Source of the DNA: JAHWKV01 sp040905365
GTDB taxonomy: Bacteria; Actinomycetota; CADDZG01; JAHWKV01
Assembly (NCBI GenBank): GCA_040905365.1
Contig: JBBDRQ010000008.1
Coordinates: forward strand, 1-12,037
Length of the DNA stretch: 12,037 nt
Reading direction: 5' to 3'
The notes beneath the pieces are model-generated. The model ran no database searches, was not told where the DNA came from, and saw only the letters and a list, made by a program, of their open reading frames with translations. Made by a program: the position numbers and the translations under genes. Positions 6,684-12,037 of the stretch are shown piece after piece; position 1 is the stretch's first letter; the number at the start of each line of letters is the position of its first letter.

Positions 6684-8656
6684 GCAACGCGATTGCCTAC
6701 GCCTGGCTGATCCCGGTATTCCCGCTGATCTCGTTCGGCGTGATCCTGGCTATGGGCAAGAAGCTGCCGGGCAAGGGCGCCGAGGTCGGCATCCTGGCTC
6801 TGGCCGCCTCGCTGGCGCTGTCGCTGGCCGTCTTCTTCCAGACCATCGGCCAAGGGGGGGATTTTCACGGCTACGAGCGGGCGGTGAGCTGGCTGACGTT
6901 CGGCCCCGGCTCCGAGCTGGAGCTGGGCTTCCGGGTCGACGGCCTGGCCGCGGTGATGCTGGTTATCGTGTCCCTGGTGGCGTTGATGGTCCACATCTAC
7001 TCCACCGGTTACATGGCCGGCGACCGCCGCTACACGTTTTACTTCGCGATGCTAAGCGCCTTTACCTTCTCCATGCTCAACCTGGTCCTGGCCAACAACC
7101 TGCTGCAGATGCTGGTCGGCTGGGAAGGCGTGGGCGTGTGCTCCTATCTGCTGATCGGGCACTGGTGGGAGGAGAAGGCCAACTCCAACGCGGCCATCAA
7201 GGCGTTCATCACCACCCGCATCGGCGACGTGGGCTTCATCTTCGGCATATTCGTGCTGTTCTGGGCGGCCGGCACCTTCAACATCGCCGAAATCTCCGAA
7301 GCCGTCGATCTGGGTGAGATCGCCCCGGGGGTCATCACCGCCGCCGCGGTCCTGCTGTTTTTGGGGGCCATCGGCAAGTCGGCGCAGTTCCCGCTGCACG
7401 TGTGGCTGCCCGACGCTATGGCCGGCCCGACCCCGGTGTCCGCCCTCATCCACGCCGCCACCATGGTGGTGGCCGGCGTGTACCTGGTGGCCCGCATGTA
7501 CACGGTGTTTTTCGACTCGGCGCTGGCGCTGAACGAGGTGGCCGTTATCGGGTCGATAACCATGTTGATCGCGGCGTTTTTGGCCCTGATCCAAGACGAC
7601 CTGAAGAAGGTGCTGGCGTACTCGACGGTCTCGCAGCTCGGCTACATGATCGCCGGCCTCGGAGTCGGCGCCTACACCGCCAGCGTGTTCCACATCTGGA
7701 CGCATGCCTGGTTCAAGGCGCTGCTGTTTTTGGGGGCCGGGTCGGTCATCCACGCGGTGCACACCAACAACATGAGCTCCATGGGGGGGCTGCGCTCCAA
7801 GATGCCGATCACCTCGGCCACCTTCATCATCGGGGGCCTGGCCCTGGCCGGATTCCCGCCCTTCGCCGGCTTTTGGTCCAAGGACGAGCTGGTGGTCGGC
7901 GCCTACGAGTGGGCCACCCACGGTCACCCGGTCGGGTGGTTTGTGTTCGCCTCCATGCTCATTACCGCCTTCTTGACCGCCTGCTACGTGGCCCGGATGC
8001 TGGCGCTCACCTTCTTCGGCAAGCCCAAGTACGACGCCGAGCACGTCCACCCGCACGAAAGCCCGCGCTCGATGACCACGCCGCTGCTGGTGCTGTGCGT
8101 GCTGGCCATCGCCGGCGGTTGGGTGGGCATCCCCGGCGAGGCAAATCTGTTCGGGCAGTGGGTGCACTTCGGCGATCTCCATCACGGCTTCTCCGTGCCG
8201 ATCATGCTTGGATCCATCGCCCTGGCCGTGGCCGGGTTCGGAGTCGGCTGGGCCATCTTCAGGCACGGCAAGACCAGCGTGGACCTCAAGGGCAGCGCCT
8301 GGGGCTGGGTGTACCGCCTGCTGGAGAACAAGTACTACCTGGACGAGATCTACATGCGGGGCATCGTGCGTCCGATCCGGGAGCAGGTGGCCCGTGCCAC
8401 CTACTGGACCAACCAGAGACTGATCGACCAGGTGGTGAACCTGGCGGCCTTCGTCACCGTAAAGGTCGGATTTGCTACGTACCACGGCATCGACCAGCCT
8501 TTGATCGACGGTGCAGTCAACGGTGTGGGTCGTGCGGCCGGCGTGTTGGGAGGCAAGCTCAAGTTCTGGCAGTCGGGCTACATGCAACGCTACGCGGCCG
8601 TGCTGTTTTTGAGCGTCACCCTGCTCGCCGGGGTCTATTTGTTTATCAAGTTTTGA
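6677..8656 (+). CDS. nuoL: NADH-quinone oxidoreductase subunit L (distal antiporter-like)
   Basis: Largest Mrp-antiporter-like membrane subunit (ND5 family), at the distal end of the proton-pumping arm. It has 659 residues. The charged chain is intact: Glu150 in MLVGWEGVG, Lys234 in AIGKSAQFP, the histidine-bearing LIHAATM helix, Lys347 in HAWFKALLF, and Lys402 in GFWSKDE. The HPHESP loop and the long C-terminal part with the lateral amphipathic helix and final anchor helix are present. ATG 6677 overlaps nuoK by 7 bases; GTG at 6680 (GTGA overlap) is an equally plausible start. There is no clear ribosome site, so it is probably read by coupling. Confidence 0.97.
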   Translation: MVSNAIAYAWLIPVFPLISFGVILAMGKKLPGKGAEVGILALAASLALSLAVFFQTIGQGGDFHGYERAVSWLTFGPGSELELGFRVDGLAAVMLVIVSLVALMVHIYSTGYMAGDRRYTFYFAMLSAFTFSMLNLVLANNLLQMLVGWEGVGVCSYLLIGHWWEEKANSNAAIKAFITTRIGDVGFIFGIFVLFWAAGTFNIAEISEAVDLGEIAPGVITAAAVLLFLGAIGKSAQFPLHVWLPDAMAGPTPVSALIHAATMVVAGVYLVARMYTVFFDSALALNEVAVIGSITMLIAAFLALIQDDLKKVLAYSTVSQLGYMIAGLGVGAYTASVFHIWTHAWFKALLFLGAGSVIHAVHTNNMSSMGGLRSKMPITSATFIIGGLALAGFPPFAGFWSKDELVVGAYEWATHGHPVGWFVFASMLITAFLTACYVARMLALTFFGKPKYDAEHVHPHESPRSMTTPLLVLCVLAIAGGWVGIPGEANLFGQWVHFGDLHHGFSVPIMLGSIALAVAGFGVGWAIFRHGKTSVDLKGSAWGWVYRLLENKYYLDEIYMRGIVRPIREQVARATYWTNQRLIDQVVNLAAFVTVKVGFATYHGIDQPLIDGAVNGVGRAAGVLGGKLKFWQSGYMQRYAAVLFLSVTLLAGVYLFIKF

Positions 8657-8684
8657 ACGTCGAGCTTACTGAGGTGGAGGGACT

Positions 8685-10235
8685 ATGAACTGGGTGGATG
8701 AATGGGGAATTACGCTGGCGGTGTTCCTGCCCGTCGCCGGCGCGCTGGCTATCCTGCTGACACCCAAAGCCATGGAAGGCGTGATCAAGGCGCTGGCGCT
8801 GGTGTTCACCGGCGCCGCTTTGGTGGTCGGGCTGATCGTCGCCAAGGCCTTTCAGATCGGCGAGGCGGGCATGCAGTTCCAGATGAACCGTTCGTGGATA
8901 CCGGCGATCAACGCCGATTACCACGTCGGCATCGACGGGATATCGCTGCCGCTGGTGGTTTTGAGCCTGCTGGTTACGTTCTTGTGCGTCATCTACTGCT
9001 ACTGGCATCTGCCCGAGCCGGTCAACGCCAAGGCCTTCCTGTCGCTCACCCTGCTACTGGAGACCGGCATGACCGGATCGTTCATCGCCTTGGATCTGGT
9101 GCTGTTCTTCGTTTTCTGGGAGCTGGTGCTGGTGCCGATGTACTTCATGATCGGCGTCTGGGGCACCGAGCGGCGGCAGTACGCCTCCATCAAGTTCTTT
9201 TTGTACACGCTGTTTGGAAGCATGTTCATGCTGCTGGGCTTTTTGGCTTTGTACTTCCAGTCCGAGCCCAACACCTTCGACATGCTCGAGCTGCAGCAGG
9301 CCGGCGTGCTGAACCTGCCGGTGGGTCTGGCCCACCTCATCTTCGGCGGGCTGGCTCTGGGTTTTGCGATCAAGGTGCCGCTGTGGCCGTTTCACACATG
9401 GCTGCCCGACGCCCACACCGAGGCCCCCACGGTGGGCAGTGTCTTGCTGGCGGCGGTCCTGCTGAAGATGGGGACCTACGGCTTCTTGCGCATCGCCATC
9501 CCGATCCTGCCGGATGCGGCCATGACCTTTGCGCCGGTGATCGGGATACTGTCGGCGATCGCCATCGTCTACGGCGCGCTCAACTGCCTGGCGCAGACCG
9601 ATCTCAAGCGGATGATCGCGTTCAGCTCGGTCGGGCACATGGGGTTTGTGATGCTGGGCATCGCCACCATGACCCCCGAGGGCTTCAACGCCGCCATCTT
9701 CGGCATGGTGGCCCACGGTGTGATCACCGGCATGCTGTTCTTCCTCAGCGGCTCCATCAAGGAGCGTTTCCACACCCGGCAGATCGCCGATCTGGGCGGT
9801 CTGTCCCTCAAGATGCCCCGCATGGCCGGGCTGCTGGCGTTTGCCTCCATCGCATCGCTGGGCCTGCCGGGACTGGCCGGTTTCTGGGGCGAGGTGATCG
9901 CCCTGCTGTCCGCCTACCAGCCGCACCCGGATCTGAGCCTGCCGATCTTCCGCACCGCCATGGTGGTGGGAGGTATCGGCACGGTGCTGACCGCCGGCTA
10001 CTTCCTTTGGATGCTGCAGCGGGTGAACCTGGGCACGCTGTCGGAGAAGTGGCGGAAGAAGTCCTTGCCCGACGTACAGCCCCTGGAGTATCTGGCCTGG
10101 GTTCCGCTGCTGGCTCTGGTGGTCGTTTTGGGCCTGTACCCGCGGCTGATCATGGACGCCACCGACAGCTCGGTCACCGCGCTGGTCGAGATGCTGCCCG
10201 GCGGCGACGCGTCGATAGCAACGACGGACCGGTAG
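8685..10235 (+). CDS. nuoM: NADH-quinone oxidoreductase subunit M (antiporter-like)
   Basis: Middle Mrp-antiporter-like subunit (ND4 family) of the membrane arm, 516 residues with about 14 hydrophobic helices. The pumping residues are present: Glu146 in VFWELVLVPMY, Lys230 in FAIKVPLWPFHTWLPDAH, Lys261 in LLKMGTYG, and Glu403 in GFWGEV, which replaces the lysine found at this place in NuoL and NuoN, as expected for NuoM. The ATG follows GAGGTGGAGGG (8671-8681) by 3 bases, or GGAGG by about 5. A 28-base gap separates it from nuoL and 6 bases from nuoN. Confidence 0.97.
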   Translation: MNWVDEWGITLAVFLPVAGALAILLTPKAMEGVIKALALVFTGAALVVGLIVAKAFQIGEAGMQFQMNRSWIPAINADYHVGIDGISLPLVVLSLLVTFLCVIYCYWHLPEPVNAKAFLSLTLLLETGMTGSFIALDLVLFFVFWELVLVPMYFMIGVWGTERRQYASIKFFLYTLFGSMFMLLGFLALYFQSEPNTFDMLELQQAGVLNLPVGLAHLIFGGLALGFAIKVPLWPFHTWLPDAHTEAPTVGSVLLAAVLLKMGTYGFLRIAIPILPDAAMTFAPVIGILSAIAIVYGALNCLAQTDLKRMIAFSSVGHMGFVMLGIATMTPEGFNAAIFGMVAHGVITGMLFFLSGSIKERFHTRQIADLGGLSLKMPRMAGLLAFASIASLGLPGLAGFWGEVIALLSAYQPHPDLSLPIFRTAMVVGGIGTVLTAGYFLWMLQRVNLGTLSEKWRKKSLPDVQPLEYLAWVPLLALVVVLGLYPRLIMDATDSSVTALVEMLPGGDASIATTDR

Positions 10236-10241
10236 CCGCCA

Positions 10242-11687
10242 GTGGACGTAAACGCCGTAGCGCTGGCCCCGGAGATACTGCTGGTCATAGCGCTCTGCGG
10301 GGTGCTGACGATCGACCTGTTCTTGCCGCGCGAGAAGCGGTGGGTGGCCATGCCGCTGTCGGTGCTGGGCGTGGGGGCCACCGCGGCCGCGGTGCTTTCC
10401 CTGTGGGGCACCGAGGCGACGACGCTGGGCGGCATGTTCGTGGTCGACCGCTTCGCCCTGCTGTTCAAGCTGGTCTTCTGCCTGGCGGCGATCGTGGTGT
10501 TCTTCATCTCCCAGGACTATCTGCGGGAGGACCGGATCCACATGGGCGAGTACTACACGATGATGCTCAGCTCCCTGCTGGGGATGCTGGTCATCGCCTC
10601 CAGCCGGGACCTGATAGCTATTTTCGTGGCGCTGGAGTTGATCACCCTGCCCAGCATCGTGCTGGCCGGGATCAAAAAGGACGACCTCAACTCCAACGAG
10701 GCGGCGCTGAAGTTTTTCCTGTTCGGCGTGCTGTCGTCGGCCTTGATGCTTTTGGGCATGTCGCTGCTGTACGGCATCACCGGCGAGACTGCGCTGGTGG
10801 AGATCTCCGCCGCCCTGGCCGCCAACGAGGGGGCTACCGAGATCGCGATGCTTGCCACCTTCTTCGTGGTGGTCGGGTTCGGCTTCAAGATCTCGGCGTT
10901 TCCGTTCCAGTGGTGGGTGCCCGACACCTACGAGGGGTCGCCGGTGCCGGTTGCCGCGTTTTTGTCCGTGCTGTCCAAGACCGCCGGGTTCGTCGCCCTG
11001 CTGCAGATCATGTTTATCGGGCTGGGCTCGCTGGCGGATCTGTGGGCGCCGGTATTCGGATTGTTGGGCGTGATCACCATGACCTTCGGCAACTTGGTGG
11101 CGCTGCAGCAAACCCATATCGTCCGGCTGCTGGCCTACTCATCGATTGCACAGGCGGGCTACATCATGCTGCCGCTGGGCGTGGCCAGCGCCACCGATGC
11201 GAGCCTCAACGAGACGGTGGTCCTGGCCACCGTCACCTACCTGCTGATCTACGCCTTCATGGAGATCGGCGCCTTCGCGGTGGCGGTGGTGGCGGGCCGC
11301 AGAGACGGCAGTTACCTGATCGGCGACTACGCCGGAATGTTCACCCGGTCGCCGGCTATAGCGGTGGCCATGACGGTGTTTTTGATGTCGCTGGCCGGCA
11401 TCATCCCGCTGGCCGGTTTTTGGGCCAAGTTCATGGTGTTCAGGGCGGTGATCGAAGGCGGAGGCCTGTGGCTGGGCGTAGCCCTGGCGCTCAATACGGT
11501 GCTGGCGCTGTTTTACTACGCGGCGGTCTCCAAGACGATGTTCATGGACCGCTCGGACCGCACCGACCGGGTGTCGCTGACGCTGAAGCTTCGAGGCGTG
11601 GTTACGGCGCTGGCGGTTGCGGTGGTCGTTTTGGGTGTACTGCCCGGGGTGATCACCGACCTAGCGACCGGATCGCACTTCTTCTAG
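10242..11687 (+). CDS. nuoN: NADH-quinone oxidoreductase subunit N (antiporter-like)
   Basis: Mrp-antiporter-like subunit (ND2 family) closest to NuoK, 481 residues, a normal bacterial length. Charged residues seen: Glu132 in FVALELITLPS, Lys216 in GFGFKISAFPFQWW, Lys246 in VLSKTAGF, and Lys396 in GFWAKFMVF. The helix that commonly reads KRLLAYSSIAH is VRLLAYSSIAQ here, with Val for Lys and Gln for His. The GTG start lies 6 bases after the nuoM stop and has no recognisable ribosome site, so translation is probably coupled to nuoM. It is the last gene of the run and converges on glnD. Confidence 0.96.
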   Translation: MDVNAVALAPEILLVIALCGVLTIDLFLPREKRWVAMPLSVLGVGATAAAVLSLWGTEATTLGGMFVVDRFALLFKLVFCLAAIVVFFISQDYLREDRIHMGEYYTMMLSSLLGMLVIASSRDLIAIFVALELITLPSIVLAGIKKDDLNSNEAALKFFLFGVLSSALMLLGMSLLYGITGETALVEISAALAANEGATEIAMLATFFVVVGFGFKISAFPFQWWVPDTYEGSPVPVAAFLSVLSKTAGFVALLQIMFIGLGSLADLWAPVFGLLGVITMTFGNLVALQQTHIVRLLAYSSIAQAGYIMLPLGVASATDASLNETVVLATVTYLLIYAFMEIGAFAVAVVAGRRDGSYLIGDYAGMFTRSPAIAVAMTVFLMSLAGIIPLAGFWAKFMVFRAVIEGGGLWLGVALALNTVLALFYYAAVSKTMFMDRSDRTDRVSLTLKLRGVVTALAVAVVVLGVLPGVITDLATGSHFF

Positions 11688-11705
11688 CCGGTCGGGGGCT
11701 GCCCC
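11665..11705 (+). terminator. Inverted repeat at the nuoN/glnD convergence; possible terminator
   Basis: CGACCGG (11665-11671) and CCGGTCG (11688-11694) form a perfect 7-base stem around a 16-base loop that contains the nuoN stop codon. Immediately after it, GGGGCTGCCCC (11695-11705) can form a small second hairpin. No T-run follows on either strand, so this is not a classic intrinsic terminator. Its place between convergent genes makes a GC-rich, bidirectional stop plausible, but chance in GC-rich DNA cannot be excluded. Confidence 0.3.
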
Positions 11706-11706
11706 T

Positions 11707-12037
11707 CTACTCGGCAAGCCGGTGCAGGATCGCCTTTTCTATCTCCCCGAGGTGGAACTTGTCGGTGATCTTGCCGCCGTGGCGATCCCGTAGATAGAAA
11801 GAGTCCACCACCGAGTCGCCCATGGTCTGGACCTTGGCCGAGCGGATGTCCAGGTCCAGGTCGGCCAGGGCGTGGGTTATCCGGTACAGCACGCCGATTC
11901 CGTCCGGGGCGTGTACCTCGACGACGGTGGCCTGTCCGGACACCTCGTTGTCGAAGCGAACCGAGGCCGGCTTAGGGTTCCTGCGCATGGGTTTGCCCCG
12001 GCCGTAGGTGCGGGCGCGCTGCGCCACCCGGGCCTCC
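11707..12037 (-). CDS. glnD: PII uridylyltransferase/adenylyltransferase GlnD, C-terminal end (partial)
   Basis: The last 109 codons of a minus-strand gene that runs off the right edge. They encode a C-terminal ACT domain: a VRFDNE lead-in, then ATVVEVHAPDGIGVLYRITHAL, DLDIRSAKVQTMG and VVDSFYLRDRHGGKI. This pattern is that of the last ACT domain of GlnD, the enzyme that modifies PII signal proteins in response to glutamine. The upstream residues EARVAQRARTYG resemble the linker between the two ACT domains of actinobacterial GlnD, so the frame probably continues outside. An in-frame GTG at 12025-12027 with GGAGG at the edge could instead start a free 106-residue ACT protein; I consider this less likely. 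It converges on nuoN with 19 bases between stops and has no evident functional link to complex I. Confidence 0.8.
   Translation of the reverse strand, partial: EARVAQRARTYGRGKPMRRNPKPASVRFDNEVSGQATVVEVHAPDGIGVLYRITHALADLDLDIRSAKVQTMGDSVVDSFYLRDRHGGKITDKFHLGEIEKAILHRLAE

Noticed and set aside
7052..8587. A 511-codon minus-strand open frame antisense to nuoL
   Set aside because: Same low-complexity shadow composition; the plus strand encodes intact NuoL here.
9054..11117. A 687-codon minus-strand open frame antisense to nuoM/nuoN
   Set aside because: Gln/His/Arg/Gly-rich composition without recognisable domains is typical of antisense shadows.
8702..11797. A 1031-codon open frame on the plus strand across nuoM and nuoN
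   Set aside because: It is a shifted-frame shadow of two clearly identified genes, rich in Arg/Gly/His with no hydrophobic pattern or domain; long open shadows are common in GC-rich DNA.
11707..12027. Stand-alone 106-residue ACT protein starting at GTG 12027
   Set aside because: The frame stays open to the window edge and the N-terminal residues look like the inter-ACT linker of GlnD; the GGAGG at the edge keeps this only as a minor alternative.

Overview
The window is an energy-metabolism locus from a GC-rich bacterium. It holds one long plus-strand run of respiratory complex I genes (NADH-quinone oxidoreductase type) in the order nuoA-B-C-D-H-I-J-K-L-M-N, preceded by a geranylgeranyl/menaquinone-reductase-family flavoprotein. 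The 3' end of a minus-strand nitrogen-regulation gene (glnD) converges on nuoN. GC-rich codon usage, frequent GTG/TTG starts, a menaquinone-reductase-like gene next to nuo, and NuoB/D/H/I signatures resembling the second (NuoEFG-less) actinobacterial complex I set (NuoD 'DWLS', NuoH 'GPMYxGGFHGWAQ', NuoI 'CPDWCI') point to Actinomycetota. I cannot place it more finely from sequence alone.

Layout: 1-111 is a leader that may contain the tail of an upstream gene. The flavoprotein occupies 108-1508. A 90-base AT-richer gap follows. nuoA to nuoN run from 1599 to 11687 with very tight packing: ATGA overlaps at C/D and D/H, a 59-base overlap at B/C, a 7-base overlap at K/L, and gaps of 6-70 bases elsewhere. 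Only 19 bases separate the nuoN stop from the stop of the opposing glnD, which runs off the right edge. No RNA gene, mobile element, CRISPR array or pseudogene was seen.

Function: the eleven subunits form the membrane antiporter arm (A, H, J, K, L, M, N) and the quinone-reducing connecting module (B, C, D, I). The NADH-oxidising module (E, F, G) is absent: nuoD is joined to nuoH by an ATGA overlap, exactly where E-F-G sit in a full operon. The complex therefore probably takes electrons directly at NuoI from a donor that is not encoded here (ferredoxin, F420H2-type or other), reduces menaquinone and pumps protons. All ligands for N2 (NuoB) and N6a/N6b (NuoI) and the main charged pumping residues of L/M/N are present.

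The most unusual features are in the quinone cavity. The normally conserved NuoD quinone-ligand Tyr is Trp87, the nearby Asp is Glu139, and the NuoH 'ERK' motif reads 'ELK'. A basic patch on NuoI could be the docking face for an acidic donor. Smaller curiosities are a perfect 11-base Shine-Dalgarno sequence before nuoI inside a 10-codon mini-ORF, G6-tract ribosome sites before nuoA/J/K, and a strong TTT-TTG codon-pair preference.
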